Assembly (NCBI RefSeq): GCF_038069655.2 | Contig: NZ_CP150951.2 | Coordinates: 3,560,001-3,624,000, forward strand | Direction of reading: 5' to 3' | Source: Yoonia sp. BS5-3 | GTDB taxonomy: Bacteria; Pseudomonadota; Alphaproteobacteria; Rhodobacterales; Rhodobacteraceae | Length of the DNA: 64,000 bases | Shown here: one piece after another, positions 25,792 to 35,878 of the stretch | How the letters are laid out: each line of letters starts with the position of its first letter | How positions within the stretch are numbered: position 1 is the first letter of the stretch | Notes under the pieces: generated by a model | What the model was told of the DNA's origin: nothing | Databases searched by the model: none | Seen by the model: the letters and a program-made list of their open reading frames with translations, nothing else | Program-made: the position numbers and the translations under genes

Positions 25792-27576
25792 ATGTTTCAA
25801 ACATTTGAAAGCCAGTCCTCACCTGATCAAGGACCGCCAAGACTGGTCCGATTGCGCGATCGGATGGCCCAAAACAAAGTTGATTGTTTCCTGGTTCCCC
25901 GCGCTGATGCACATCAAGGCGAATATGTCGCTGACAGGGATGCGCGCCTTGAATGGTTGACCGGATTTAGCGGTTCAGCGGGGTTTTGCGCTGTTCTAAA
26001 TCACATCGCTGGCATCTTTGTAGACGGGCGTTACCGCGTACAAGTCCGCGCCGAAGTTGCGGATGTATTTACACCCATTCCCTGGCCGGAAGAGCAGCTT
26101 GCCGATTGGCTCAAAGCAAATCTTCCCGCTGGGCGCACCATCGCCTTTGATCCGTGGCTGCACACTGTACGCGAAGTGAACCAACTGCAAACCGCGCTGA
26201 CCGACTATACACTTACCCCGATAGAAAATCTCGTGGATGCCATCTGGGATGATCAACCTGCCCCGCCAAGCGCCCCATTCTTTGCGCAACCCTTGGCACA
26301 GGCGGGCGAGCCGCATGCCGAAAAGCGCAACCGGCTGGCAACCGACCTTGACGCGCAATCCGCAATTATCACCCTGCCCGACAGTATCGCCTGGCTTTTG
26401 AACATCCGGGGCAATGACATTCCACGCAACCCCGTTCCGCAGGCCTTTGCGATCCTGGACCAATCAGGCAAGGTCGCCCTTTTTGCAGGCGACGGCAAAG
26501 CACGCGATGTTTTAGACCACCTTGGGGCCGAAGTCGAAATTCGCCCAGTGGCCGCATTTCTTGATGCCGTTGCCGCCCTGCCCGGTCCTGTCAGGATTGA
26601 TCCACAATCCTGCCCGCAGATCATCCAGACCACCTTGCAGGATGCCGATGTCGCCGTACTCGAAAAACGCGACCCGTGCATTCTGCCAAAGGCGCGCAAG
26701 AACCAGACCGAGATTGATGGCGCGCGCGCCGCGCATGAACGCGACGGGATTGCGATGGTGCAATTTCTGGCCTGGCTTGACGTCGAAGCCCCCAAAGGCA
26801 CCTTGTCCGAAATCGATGTTGTCCGCGCCCTGGAAGGCTTCCGCGCGCAGACAAACGCTTTGCGCGATATCAGTTTTGACACGATCTGCGGCGCGGGCCC
26901 GCATGGGGCGATTGTGCATTACCGCGTTAATGAAAAAACCAACCGGACGATTGGCCTGAATGAGCTGCTTTTGGTGGATAGCGGTGGTCAGTATGTCGAC
27001 GGCACGACCGATATCACCCGCACAGTTGTCATTGGAACGCCCGATGCCGAACAGCGCGCCTGCTACACGCGTGTCCTGCAGGGTATGATTGCAGTCAGCC
27101 GCGCACGTTTTCCCAAAGGGGTTGGCGGGCAGCATTTGGATGCGCTGGCCCGCGCCCCGCTCTGGATGGCGGGACTGGATTATGATCACGGCACGGGGCA
27201 CGGCGTCGGCAGCTATCTGTGCGTGCATGAAGGCCCGCAAGGGATCTCGCGCCGCTCTACTGTAGCTCTCGAACCCGGCATGATCCTATCCAATGAGCCA
27301 GGCTATTACCGCGAGGGCGCGTTTGGCATTCGTATTGAAAACCTGATTGTTGTCCGCGACGCCGCCCCAATCGCGGGCGGAGACGATCGCGCGATGCTGG
27401 ATTTTGAAACGCTTACCTATGTGCCCTTTGACCGACAACTGATCGATACCCAATTGCTCAGCACGCAAGAACGGGACTGGATCGATCGCTACCATGCTGA
27501 TACATTGCAGCAGCTGGCGCCCCGACTGGATGATGCCCCACTTGCGTGGCTGCGTCGCGCCTGCGCGCCGCTTTGA
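25792..27576 (+). CDS. M24-family aminopeptidase P (Xaa-Pro aminopeptidase)
   Basis: 594 residues. This is the large three-domain form of aminopeptidase P, with two creatinase-like N-terminal domains and a C-terminal pita-bread domain, which removes N-terminal residues before proline. The dinuclear metal ligands are visible: D396 and D407 (LLLVDSGGQYVDGTTDITR), H470 (HGTGHGVGSYL), E502 (SNEPGYY) and E516 (GIRIENL). It is probably cytoplasmic, since no signal peptide is seen. A perfect palindrome ends 27 bases before its start, so it may have its own regulated promoter. The preceding cobT stop is 55 bases away. Confidence 0.95.
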   Translation: MFQTFESQSSPDQGPPRLVRLRDRMAQNKVDCFLVPRADAHQGEYVADRDARLEWLTGFSGSAGFCAVLNHIAGIFVDGRYRVQVRAEVADVFTPIPWPEEQLADWLKANLPAGRTIAFDPWLHTVREVNQLQTALTDYTLTPIENLVDAIWDDQPAPPSAPFFAQPLAQAGEPHAEKRNRLATDLDAQSAIITLPDSIAWLLNIRGNDIPRNPVPQAFAILDQSGKVALFAGDGKARDVLDHLGAEVEIRPVAAFLDAVAALPGPVRIDPQSCPQIIQTTLQDADVAVLEKRDPCILPKARKNQTEIDGARAAHERDGIAMVQFLAWLDVEAPKGTLSEIDVVRALEGFRAQTNALRDISFDTICGAGPHGAIVHYRVNEKTNRTIGLNELLLVDSGGQYVDGTTDITRTVVIGTPDAEQRACYTRVLQGMIAVSRARFPKGVGGQHLDALARAPLWMAGLDYDHGTGHGVGSYLCVHEGPQGISRRSTVALEPGMILSNEPGYYREGAFGIRIENLIVVRDAAPIAGGDDRAMLDFETLTYVPFDRQLIDTQLLSTQERDWIDRYHADTLQQLAPRLDDAPLAWLRRACAPL

Positions 27577-27656
27577 CATCAAAGCGTTACAGCGAACGCC
27601 TAGACGACCAAGACCCTAACTGGCGCTTTCAATCGCGCCCATGAAAGGACACGCCT

Positions 27657-27998
27657 ATGGCTGATCATATCAAAATTCGGCCCGCTTCGGGCACTTGGGT
27701 TGTCCGGGCCGCAGGCGCCGTTTTAGGCGAAAGCAGTAATGCGCTGGAATTGATCGAAGGGGATTTTCCTCCGGTCACCTATTTTCCCCGCAGCGGCATC
27801 GCAATGACCTTTCTGGAACCGAGCGAGACAAGCTCGCATTGCCCGCATAAGGGCGAAGCCAGCTATTTCACAATCGTCGCCAAAAGCGGCCCGATTGCCG
27901 ATGCCGCTTGGTCTTATGAGGCCCCCAAAACAGAGGTCGCGGCGATCAAGGATCATATCGCCTTTTATACTGCGAAGGTCACCGTAGAAGAGGTTTAG
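27657..27998 (+). CDS. DUF427 family protein, 113 residues
   Basis: Small beta-barrel-type domain of unknown function that is widespread in bacteria and fungi. The family pattern is clear: GTWVVRAAGAVLGESSNALEL, YFPRSGIAM, SHCPHKGEASYFTI and AAWSYEAPKTEVAAIKDHIAFY. The Cys/His pair in SHCPHKG is conserved in the family, but no catalytic role is established. GAAAGGA lies shortly before the ATG. The gene follows the M24 peptidase by 80 bases and meets the convergent ClC gene 26 bases after its stop. Confidence 0.9.
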   Translation: MADHIKIRPASGTWVVRAAGAVLGESSNALELIEGDFPPVTYFPRSGIAMTFLEPSETSSHCPHKGEASYFTIVAKSGPIADAAWSYEAPKTEVAAIKDHIAFYTAKVTVEEV

Positions 27999-28024
27999 TT
28001 TAGTCTGGTCTTGGCGTCAGGGCT

Positions 28025-29713
28025 TTAGGAATGCTCTTCGGCTGCGGTGTCTGACAGCGCTTTATTCATCGCCCTTAACGCATCGACTTGGAATAATGCG
28101 CCCCAAAGCTCGGGCGGGCTATCTTCGCCGCCCAGCGTCACCACCGGGATGTACCGGTAGCCGCCCTGATCAAAAAGTGGCATGGCCTGCTCAAGCGTCG
28201 CATTGCCATCAATGTAGACGCCGTCGCGTACCAAATCCCAGCAGGCCTCTTCCTCGGCCCCATTGGCGGCACCTTGCGCGCGCATGACGCTGACGACTTT
28301 GAACGTCGCCAGCAGATAGGCTTGTGGCCCGGCTGCAAGATGCACATTGCGCCGCTCAAGCTGGGTCAAAAAGAATGATCGGTCCACCATCCGCGAGGAC
28401 AGCGCCGAAGACAGCGACACAGCGACCATCACCGCAAGGCCGGTTTGCCAGTCGCCCGTCAGTTCGAACACAATCAAGGTTGTGGAAATCGGCGCGCCCA
28501 GCACCCCAGCGGCCACGGCCCCCATTCCGGCCAACGCATAAAGCGTTCCCTCACCCGACACGGTGGGAAAGATCGATGTCGCGATGATGCCAAAGGCCAA
28601 TCCGGTCAGCGCGCCGACCATCAATGAAGGCGAGAAAACGCCGCCGCCCATCCGCCCCCCCATGGTGATCGCAACCGCGATGATCTTGAGGATCACAAAG
28701 ATGATTGCTTCGTGCAGCAACAGCTCTCCGGTGAGTGCGGCCGATGTGGTTTCATACCCGACCCCAATGATATGCGGCCACCAAATCGCCAAACCGCCTA
28801 GCAAAGCGCCAGCAACGGCCGGGCGTAAGAAACGCGGCAAACCCGTAAGCTCTTGCAGCCGGTTGCCCACGTCATCAACAAAAAAGATCGCTTTCATCAA
28901 GACAACGGCGACCAGACCGCAGACCAGCCCCAGGATCAAAAACGCCGGCAATTCGACATAGAAGGCCAACGCGTTTTGCACAGGCAGCACAAATTCCGTC
29001 ACGTCGCCAAAAACCAGCCTGTTGATGACGGTTCCCACCGCCGATGCGATCACAATTGGCGCAAAGGCATGGACGGCGAAATGCCGTAAGACAACTTCCA
29101 ATGCGAATAGCGCCCCCGCAATCGGCGCATTGAAACTGGCCGATACTGCGGCAGCGACGGCGCAGCCCAGCAAATCACGCCCCGTGATCCCATTTGCCCT
29201 GATCCAACGGCAAACACCGGTGGATACGACCGCCGCTAAATGCACCACCGGTCCCTCGCGCCCGCTTGATCCGCCTGTCGATAAGGTAATCATCGACGCC
29301 GCCGCCGAGGCAAGGCCGCGCCGTATTTCCACGCGCCCCTCTGCCAAAGCCGCCCCTTCGATCACGTCAGCAACCGAACGGACCCGTCCGTCATCAGTAA
29401 ACCGATCCAGAATGAGACCGACGATCAATCCGCCACATATCGGGATCAGCAGGATCTGATACCATGCCAGCCCTGCCACGAAGGAATGCAGAAATCGGAC
29501 GTCCTGCGTGCCATAGACGGTTGCCTGAATAAACTCGATCCCGAGACGAAAAAGGACAGCAACCACGCCCGCACTGATACCAATGGCCAACGCGATAAAC
29601 CAAAACTGGATTTGGCTGGGCCCACGGGTTTTCATGACATGGGCAGCGCGCCAACATGCATCAGACAGTTCTGTAATGCCCTTTTGCATCACTGATTTGT
29701 CTGGATTACCCAT
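28025..29713 (-). CDS. ClC-family chloride channel or transporter
   Basis: 562 residues from ATG 29713 (ATG 29743 and 29689 are alternatives). About ten or more membrane helices follow a cytoplasmic N-terminus. GSSGREGPVV at 148-157 is the first selectivity motif, with the gating glutamate E153. GGRMGGGVFSPSLMVGAL and GAPISTTLIVFELTGD are the second and third conserved blocks. The C-terminal 100 residues (CWDLVRDGVYIDGNATLEQA to MNKAL) resemble one CBS domain. Channel versus proton-coupled exchanger cannot be settled here. Upstream lies the 785-base gene-free region. Confidence 0.93.
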   Translation of the reverse strand: MGNPDKSVMQKGITELSDACWRAAHVMKTRGPSQIQFWFIALAIGISAGVVAVLFRLGIEFIQATVYGTQDVRFLHSFVAGLAWYQILLIPICGGLIVGLILDRFTDDGRVRSVADVIEGAALAEGRVEIRRGLASAAASMITLSTGGSSGREGPVVHLAAVVSTGVCRWIRANGITGRDLLGCAVAAAVSASFNAPIAGALFALEVVLRHFAVHAFAPIVIASAVGTVINRLVFGDVTEFVLPVQNALAFYVELPAFLILGLVCGLVAVVLMKAIFFVDDVGNRLQELTGLPRFLRPAVAGALLGGLAIWWPHIIGVGYETTSAALTGELLLHEAIIFVILKIIAVAITMGGRMGGGVFSPSLMVGALTGLAFGIIATSIFPTVSGEGTLYALAGMGAVAAGVLGAPISTTLIVFELTGDWQTGLAVMVAVSLSSALSSRMVDRSFFLTQLERRNVHLAAGPQAYLLATFKVVSVMRAQGAANGAEEEACWDLVRDGVYIDGNATLEQAMPLFDQGGYRYIPVVTLGGEDSPPELWGALFQVDALRAMNKALSDTAAEEHS

Positions 29714-30498
29714 AGCGCCTGCTTTCCAATCGGCTTGCCTCATCAGAAAGCTGGCCGATCATACTCTTCACAACCGTTCTAGAGCGAATTTGGTTTGCTC
29801 TGCAACATCAGGACCCGGTTGAGATTTTCAATTTTTCTGGACATGTTGCACAGGGCGCATTTTCCGCCGCCCCGTCTTTGCTTCGCCCACGCGTCCGAAG
29901 ATGAGAGCCGGGCAAATACCAGCTGTCTGTTGCGCCATCAGATCACGGGAACGTGAGGTCATCACACCCGATTTTCGGCAGACCGATTAACCATTTAAGG
30001 TTGCATTTTAGACATTGGGTATAAGGGAATCACTGCGAATCTCATCGCACAACTTCGCGGTAGCGTCGGTGAAATTACGACCGGTCAACCGCACCCAAAG
30101 TCAATAAAAAAAGCCATATCATTACGCTTCTTTCCAAAAAATGAGACCGAAACTCACCGAAACCGGGAGCCACCTCATGCAACCTCCAATCGTAGGTCAG
30201 CACTACTGACATACTTTGGTACAGGTTGATTGACTTATAGACGAGCCGGTATATTTGTTTTGCAGGTCAGTATGACCTGGTGTCGTTAACAAGTGTCTTT
30301 GCTTGTTCCATAGTTGGACCCTCAAGCAAAGTGTTACGGGGAAAAGACGTTTGCGGCTTTTTCTAAGTGTGATTGCTGGACGTGTCGGAGGTGAGTGGCC
30401 GATCGTACAGAATTAAAGAGTGGGTTGGGTAACCCGTATGTTAAAAGGGGTGGTGGGGAATTTGCGTCAGCAAGGTGCCTGCCGCCCCTATTTCATTC
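29714..30498. other. 785-bp gene-free region between ClC and recN
   Basis: No convincing protein gene. It holds several short perfect hairpins, for example TCACG-GGAA-CGTGA at 29943-29956, GTCAG-CACTA-CTGAC at 30195-30209 and CAGGTCA-GTA-TGACCTG at 30263-30279. A promoter-like pair lies upstream of the last hairpin. No tRNA, 4.5S, 6S or tmRNA pattern was recognised. Part of the region may encode a small RNA (next entry). Confidence 0.55.
30262..30365 (+). ncRNA. Candidate small RNA
   Basis: TTGATT (30226-30231) and TATATT (30250-30255) are 18 bases apart and look like a sigma-70 promoter, which would start transcription near 30262. The predicted transcript opens with CAGGTCA-GTA-TGACCTG (30263-30279), then AACAAG-N8-CTTGTT (30288-30307), and reaches a T-run (GGCTTTTTC, near 30357-30365) after a weak GCAAA/TTTGC pairing. 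No open reading frame of note is inside. The evidence is structural only; no known RNA family was recognised. Confidence 0.3.
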
Positions 30499-32148
30499 TC
30501 AGCTTCTGATCAGTTCCAACGCTGCCGCTTTTGCCGCATCGGTCACCACGTCGCCTGACAACATCCGTGCGATTTCATCCACCCGTGCATCATCGTCCAA
30601 AGGCACGACTGTCGAGGTCGTTTCCGCTGTCGTCTGACGTTTCTCAACCCGCCAATGATGCTGCCCTAGGGCTGCGACCTGCGGTGAGTGGGTCACCACC
30701 AGCACCTGGCCATCGCTTGCCAATGCCACCAAACGGCGCCCAACCGCGTCGGCCGTTGCGCCGCCAACGCCCCTGTCAATCTCATCAAAGATCATGGTCA
30801 ACCCGCCCTTGGTTCCGGTCAGGCAAACCTTAAGCGCAAGTAAAAAGCGGCTCAGCTCCCCACCCGAAGCGATTTTGTTCAGTGGCCCGGCGGGCGCACC
30901 AGGGTTGGTGGCAACCTGAAATGCAACCTCATCTACCCCTTCTGGGCCGGGCGTAGATGCTGCGATATCAGTTGCGAACACGGCACGTTCCATCTTGAGC
31001 GGGGCAAGCTCTGCGGCCATGGCCGCATCAAGCGCTTTGGCCGCCTTCGCCCGCCCTTTTGACAGGCGCGCGGCCTTATGGTCGTAAGCTTCTTCGGCGG
31101 CCACCAAAGCCGCTTTCAGTTTCTGAAGCCCATCTGTGCTGTCATCCAACACGGAAAGCCGGGTGCGCAGGTCATCGGCAAAGGCGCTAAGCTCATCGGC
31201 CAGCACATTATGCTTGCGCGCCAATCCGCGAATGGCAAAAAGCCGTTCCTCGACATCTTCCAGCTCGGCCGGGTTAAACGACAACGCATCAAGACAGGCT
31301 TCAATGCCCTGCTGAGCCTCATCCAGCGGTGTCATCACCCGCTCAATCGCGTTAAGCGGCGCATCAAGCTGCCCCTCGGCCTGGGCCGCGGCCCCTTGCA
31401 GCCAGCGCGAAGCATCACTGATCAGCCCCTCTGCGCCCTGCAACCCCAGCGCCTCACCCGCCTTGGCGATATCGGTGCGGATCTTTTCGGCAGCCTGCAT
31501 CATGCGGCGTTTGGTGTCCAAAGCCGCCTCTTCGCCCGGTTCAGGTGCAAGCGCGTCCAGCTCGGCCACCGCATGGCGCAAATATTCCTCTTCGGTACGG
31601 ATTTCGGCGATACGGGTCTCGGCCGCATCAAGGGCCTGGCGGGCAGCGCCCAAAGCCTGCCAAGCCTTGGCCAACTGGGCAACATCGCCCTCTAAGCCGC
31701 CATAGGCATCCAGCATCTGACGGTGACCACGCGCATTCAACAGCCCGCGATCATCATGTTGGCCATGCAGCTCAATCAAGCGGTCAGACAAGGCGCGCAG
31801 CACCTCGCCGCTGACGCGCCGATCATTGACCCATGCGGTTTTGCGGCCATCGCGGGTATTGACGCGGCGCAAGATCAGCTCATCCTCGGCGGGGATCCCT
31901 GCCTCTTCCAAGACAGCCATGACAGGATGGCCAATGGGAATATCAAAACAGGCGGTCACCTCGCCCTGCGCGGCACCTTGGCGAACCAGTTCGGCCCGGC
32001 CGCGCCAGCCAAGGACAAAGCCCAACGAATCGAGCAGGATCGATTTCCCGGCACCCGTCTCACCGGTCAACACGTTCAAACCCGGCTGAAACGCCAGTTC
32101 CAGCTGGTCGATAATCAACATATCCCGGATATTCAGACTACGGAGCAT
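30499..32148 (-). CDS. recN: DNA repair protein RecN
   Basis: 549-residue SMC-like ATPase that acts early in double-strand-break repair. Walker A is GETGAGKS at 29-36. Coiled-coil arms occupy about residues 160-360 (rich in Glu, Lys and Ala). The ABC signature is in ASGGELSRFLLALK, and Walker B is LTMIFDEIDRGVGG. The last gene of the dcw-linked run: bamD ends 35 bases upstream of its start, and the order lpxC-bamD-recN is common in alphaproteobacteria. No typical alphaproteobacterial SOS box (GTTC-N7-GTTC) was noticed in the short spacer. Confidence 0.97.
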   Translation of the reverse strand: MLRSLNIRDMLIIDQLELAFQPGLNVLTGETGAGKSILLDSLGFVLGWRGRAELVRQGAAQGEVTACFDIPIGHPVMAVLEEAGIPAEDELILRRVNTRDGRKTAWVNDRRVSGEVLRALSDRLIELHGQHDDRGLLNARGHRQMLDAYGGLEGDVAQLAKAWQALGAARQALDAAETRIAEIRTEEEYLRHAVAELDALAPEPGEEAALDTKRRMMQAAEKIRTDIAKAGEALGLQGAEGLISDASRWLQGAAAQAEGQLDAPLNAIERVMTPLDEAQQGIEACLDALSFNPAELEDVEERLFAIRGLARKHNVLADELSAFADDLRTRLSVLDDSTDGLQKLKAALVAAEEAYDHKAARLSKGRAKAAKALDAAMAAELAPLKMERAVFATDIAASTPGPEGVDEVAFQVATNPGAPAGPLNKIASGGELSRFLLALKVCLTGTKGGLTMIFDEIDRGVGGATADAVGRRLVALASDGQVLVVTHSPQVAALGQHHWRVEKRQTTAETTSTVVPLDDDARVDEIARMLSGDVVTDAAKAAALELIRS

Positions 32149-32183
32149 GTCAGGGCCTGGCTGTCATCCGACGCGCATCATGG

Positions 32184-33026
32184 TCAGAGCCATTCACCGC
32201 GCAGCACCTGACGGTAAATTGACGCAAGCCAATTGTCGCCAGTGGCATTCGGGTTCAGCCCTTCACCGGTCAGCAGGACAAAGCTGGCCTCATACCATTC
32301 GGTTGATCGGTAATTATGCCCCAGAATAGCGCCCGCTGTCTGCGCCTCTTCGACCAGGCCCAGTGACAGGTAGGATTCGACCAAACGATGCAAAGCTTCA
32401 GGCGTATGGGTTGTGGTCTGGAAATCCTCGACCACAGTACGGAACCGGTTGACCGCAGCCGCATATTGTCCACGTTTAAGATAGTAGCGGCCGATTTCCA
32501 TTTCCTTGGCGGCCAGGTGATCAAATGCCAGATCAAACTTTAGCACCGATGTACGTGCATATTCGCTATCAGGATAGGTTTCGATCACTCGGCGCAGGGC
32601 CTGCAATGCCTGAAAGGTCAGCCCTTGATCACGGCCCACTTCATCAATCTGGTCGTAATAGGACAGTGCAAGAAGATAGGCTGCATAAGCAGCATCTTGT
32701 TCGGCTGGATAGAAATCCAGATACCGCTGCGCGGCGGCGCGGCTATTTGGGTAATCCTCGTCCAGGTGATACGCATAAGCCTGCATAATCAAGGCGCGCT
32801 GCGCATATTCTGAATAGGGATAAAGGCGCTCAATCTCACCAAAGGTGAAAGCGGCATCATCTGCATTGCCCTGACTGACTTGCCGCTCACCCCGTTCAAA
32901 GATTTGTTGGGCCGTCAGCGCATCCAGCGGTTCGCCTGCCCGGTCGCCGCCACCACAAGCGGCCAAAAGCGCCAATGCCAAGAGCGCGCCAAATCTTCGG
33001 CGTTTGTGATCACTGCTGCCTGACAC
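32184..33026 (-). CDS. bamD: Outer membrane assembly lipoprotein BamD
   Basis: 280-residue lipoprotein of the BAM complex, which inserts beta-barrel proteins in the outer membrane. I place the start at GTG 33026, because AAGGA precedes it and the lipoprotein signal then begins close to the N-terminus. The lipobox is LLAAC with C24. The mature part has TPR-like helical repeats, such as IFERGERQVSQGNADDAAF, AAQRYLDFYPAEQDAAYA and RRVIETYPDSEYA. It lies between lpxC and recN. Confidence 0.94.
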   Translation of the reverse strand: MSGSSDHKRRRFGALLALALLAACGGGDRAGEPLDALTAQQIFERGERQVSQGNADDAAFTFGEIERLYPYSEYAQRALIMQAYAYHLDEDYPNSRAAAQRYLDFYPAEQDAAYAAYLLALSYYDQIDEVGRDQGLTFQALQALRRVIETYPDSEYARTSVLKFDLAFDHLAAKEMEIGRYYLKRGQYAAAVNRFRTVVEDFQTTTHTPEALHRLVESYLSLGLVEEAQTAGAILGHNYRSTEWYEASFVLLTGEGLNPNATGDNWLASIYRQVLRGEWL

Positions 33027-33152
33027 GGTTGTCGTCCTTATTGCTCGCTGTACCCAAGAGTGGGCCCACACTGAATTGAGACGGGTCTAGCATAGAAAAA
33101 TGGGGGGCAAAATGCCTTTTGATCACCCTGTGATCAACTGTTTGCAGAAGGC

Positions 33153-34070
33153 TTACGCAACAGCGGCAAGATCAGCCGCGCTGACGCCGACACCGGGCAA
33201 GCGGGCTGCGATTTTCGCATCGCAATTCACCCAGCGCCAAGCAGAATCATCAGCAAAAAGCGCCTGCAACAATTTGTTGGTCATCGCATGCCCGGCGCGT
33301 GTGCCCTGATAGCGGCCCAAGATCGGCGCGCCAGCCGTATAAAGATCACCCAAAGCATCCAGCATCTTATGGCGCACGGCCTCATCTGGGTGCCGTAAGC
33401 CGCCCGGGGTCAGGACCTTATCCCCATCAACCACAACCGCATTTTCAACACTGCCGCCAAGCGCCAAGCCATTGGCACGCATCGCATCGACATCGGCAGA
33501 GCGACAGAATGTCCGGCTATCGCACAGCTCGCGCACAAAGGACCCATTGGCCATATTCAGCGTCTTATGCTGCTTGCCGATCGCGGCATCTTCGAAATCA
33601 ATGGCAAAATCGATTTGTAAAGTGGTCGCCGGGGACAGCTGCGCAAAGGCCGGGCCGTCGCTGACGGATACGTCCTTCAAAATTTCAATCGCCCGAAGCG
33701 GTGCAGACAGCCGGGTCAAACCGGTCTTCACAATCCCGCGGACAAAGACAGCCGCACTGCCATCAAGGATCGGGACTTCTGGCCCGTCCAGCTCAATCAA
33801 TGCGTTATGCACGCCGCAGCCAGCCAAAGCCGCCATCAGATGTTCAATGGTCGACACCGTCACACCATCCGCATTGGTCAACCGTGTATTCAAAGGGGAA
33901 ACGATCACCTGATCCCAGCGGGCAGGAAGTTCTGGCTGACCAGTCACATCCATGCGCCGAAACACAATTCCCGTCCCCGCAGCTGCCGGGTTCAAAACAA
34001 CACGGACAGGCATACCAGAATGCAATCCAGTGCCTTCAAAGATAACCTGTGATTTAAGTGTTGTTTGCAA
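33153..34070 (-). CDS. lpxC: UDP-3-O-acyl-N-acetylglucosamine deacetylase LpxC
   Basis: 305-residue zinc deacetylase, the committed step of lipid A synthesis. Zinc ligands are H77 (STIEHLMAAL), H234 and D238 (HKMLDALGDL). H261 (RAGHAMTNKLL) is the catalytic histidine. GLHSG at 15-19 is the usual N-terminal motif. It lies just downstream of ftsZ in the dcw run, the normal place for lpxC in proteobacteria. A terminator after ftsZ (34222-34245) suggests that it also has its own promoter in the 209-base gap. Confidence 0.97.
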   Translation of the reverse strand: MQTTLKSQVIFEGTGLHSGMPVRVVLNPAAAGTGIVFRRMDVTGQPELPARWDQVIVSPLNTRLTNADGVTVSTIEHLMAALAGCGVHNALIELDGPEVPILDGSAAVFVRGIVKTGLTRLSAPLRAIEILKDVSVSDGPAFAQLSPATTLQIDFAIDFEDAAIGKQHKTLNMANGSFVRELCDSRTFCRSADVDAMRANGLALGGSVENAVVVDGDKVLTPGGLRHPDEAVRHKMLDALGDLYTAGAPILGRYQGTRAGHAMTNKLLQALFADDSAWRWVNCDAKIAARLPGVGVSAADLAAVA

Positions 34071-34221
34071 GAGCGTCAGGACCTTGAGTGGTTTTGCGTC
34101 CTTAAAGGAGTAGCGCCCCGCCCCTGCGGTCTCAACTCACTCTTTACAACCGACTGAAACATGGGCTGTCAGGTTTGCGGCAGCAATGTGACCGATTGTA
34201 CATACCGTTGTTTTCAAAAGA

Positions 34222-34245
34222 AAAAGGCCGCATGATTGCGGCCTT
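34222..34245 (-). terminator. Rho-independent terminator after ftsZ
   Basis: On the minus strand AAGGCCGCA, loop ATCA, TGCGGCCTT, then TTTC(T)4. It lies 35 bases past the ftsZ stop and before lpxC. Confidence 0.85.
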
Positions 34246-34279
34246 CATCATCACTGTGACCTGACGTTATGTGTCAGAA

Positions 34280-35878
34280 TTAATTCGCCTGACGTCGCAG
34301 AAACGCGGGAATCTCGATCTTTTCCTGATCTTCCTGCACTGCGGGCTCTTGATGCAACGCGGTCACTTGCGGCTGCGCGCGGGCTGGTTGCTGCGGTGCG
34401 CTTCCTTCGGCCTGCGCCCCGGTCATGCGGTTGATCAGCGAGTTGATTCCAAAGCGCGGCTTTTCGGCCTCTGCAGCCTCGTGCGCGGCGTGCTGCTGTG
34501 GTTGCTCTACCGGTTTTGGCGCGCGGTTTACAGCGGCTTGCAAGCGCGCAAGTGCCTCAGGCGAAGGTGTGCCGGGGGCTGCTGCACGCGGGGCGACGAA
34601 TGTCTCCGCCTCAGTCAATGCAGGCTCAGCGCGCGGTGTATAGGCAGGTGCAGGCACTTCATCAGCAGCGGCAACGACCGGCGCGGGCTCCTGTGCATCA
34701 CGCTGTGGTTGGAACGCTGCAGGCTGCTGCGGCTGCGCGGCTGGCACGTCAAGCTCTTCAAACAAGCTGCGGTTATCGGCTGGTGCTGGCGCCGCCTCTT
34801 GCATCACTGGGGCCGCTTCCTGAACAGGCGCAGCAGGCGCTTCGACGGAAACGGTCTGCGTCAAAGGGGCCGCCATGGAACGGCGCGGCAATGGGGTTTC
34901 GGCATTGCTGGAAATCGCATCTATCCCGGTTGCAACAACAGAAACGCGCATCTTGCCGCCCATATCAGTGTCGAGCGTCGAACCCACGATGATATTGGCC
35001 TCGCCATCGACCTTTTCACGGATCTTGTTGGCGGCTTCATCAAGCTCAAACAATGTCAGATCGTAGCCGCCGGTGATGTTGATCAGAACGCCTTTGGCAC
35101 CCTCAAGCGAAATCTCATCCAAAAGCGGGTTCGCGATGGCTTTTTCAGCAGCCTGAATAGCGCGATCTTCGCCTTCAGCCTCGCCCGTACCCATCATCGC
35201 TTTGCCCATTTCGTCCATCACGGCGCGCACATCGGCAAAATCAAGGTTGATCAGGCCAGGACGCACCATCAGATCAGTCACGCCCTTCACACCTTGGTAA
35301 AGCACGTCATCGGCCAGCGCGAAAGCTTCGGTAAAGGTTGTGTTTTCATTGGCCAGACGGAACAGGTTCTGGTTCGGAATGATGATCAGCGTATCCACGA
35401 CCTTCTGCAGGGCTTCGACACCCTCTTCGGCCTGTTTCATCCGCTTGGCACCTTCAAACTGGAAGGGCTTGGTGACAACACCAACGGTCAGAACACCCAA
35501 TTCACGGGCGGCCTGCGCAATGATCGGGGCTGCACCAGTGCCGGTGCCGCCGCCCATACCGGCAGTGATAAAGCACATATGCGCCCCTGCCAGATGGTCC
35601 ACGATCTGTTCAATGCTTTCTTCGGCCGCGGCTGCGCCAACGGTTGCCCGGGCACCAGCGCCCAAGCCTTCGGTGACCTTCAGACCCATTTGGATCTTTG
35701 CGCCTGCATGCGATTGCTGGAGCGCCTGCGCGTCCGTGTTCGCCACCACAAATTCGGTCCCATCAAGCTGCTGCTCGATCATGTTGTTGACCGCGTTGCC
35801 GCCAGCGCCACCCACACCAAATACGGTGATCCGTGGTTTCAGTTCTTCATGCCCGGGAAGGGATAGGTTCAAAGTCAT
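34280..35878 (-). CDS. ftsZ: Cell division GTPase FtsZ
   Basis: 532-residue tubulin homologue that forms the Z-ring. The GTP loop [10 protein letters not shown] is at 109-118, the T7 region [20 protein letters not shown] is intact, and the C-terminal peptide [13 protein letters not shown], which binds FtsA, is at the end. Between them lies a long linker (about residues 325-515) rich in Ala, Pro and Gln; this extended linker is typical of alphaproteobacteria. A long antisense frame exists over the whole gene but is only its shadow. The 174-base gap to ftsA upstream may hold a promoter. Confidence 0.99.
   Translation of the reverse strand: MTLNLSLPGHEELKPRITVFGVGGAGGNAVNNMIEQQLDGTEFVVANTDAQALQQSHAGAKIQMGLKVTEGLGAGARATVGAAAAEESIEQIVDHLAGAHMCFITAGMGGGTGTGAAPIIAQAARELGVLTVGVVTKPFQFEGAKRMKQAEEGVEALQKVVDTLIIIPNQNLFRLANENTTFTEAFALADDVLYQGVKGVTDLMVRPGLINLDFADVRAVMDEMGKAMMGTGEAEGEDRAIQAAEKAIANPLLDEISLEGAKGVLINITGGYDLTLFELDEAANKIREKVDGEANIIVGSTLDTDMGGKMRVSVVATGIDAISSNAETPLPRRSMAAPLTQTVSVEAPAAPVQEAAPVMQEAAPAPADNRSLFEELDVPAAQPQQPAAFQPQRDAQEPAPVVAAADEVPAPAYTPRAEPALTEAETFVAPRAAAPGTPSPEALARLQAAVNRAPKPVEQPQQHAAHEAAEAEKPRFGINSLINRMTGAQAEGSAPQQPARAQPQVTALHQEPAVQEDQEKIEIPAFLRRQAN

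Noticed and set aside
29990-30005. TTAACCATTTAA as a second CtrA site
   Set aside because: The two TTAA halves are four, not seven, bases apart. It contains the half-site variant TTAACCAT only, too weak to report.
30141-30209. 22-residue plus-strand ORF upstream of the candidate small RNA
   Set aside because: No ribosome-binding site; it ends inside a hairpin and has no distinctive composition.
34197-34205. TGTACATAC before lpxC as a third copy of the GTACAG repeat
   Set aside because: Only nine bases match, and the inverted core GTACAG-AAC-CTGTAC is missing.
34271-35866. 531-codon plus-strand frame
   Set aside because: It is antisense to all of ftsZ, whose motifs are intact. The translation is Arg/His/Leu-rich without any family pattern; this is a G+C-driven shadow.
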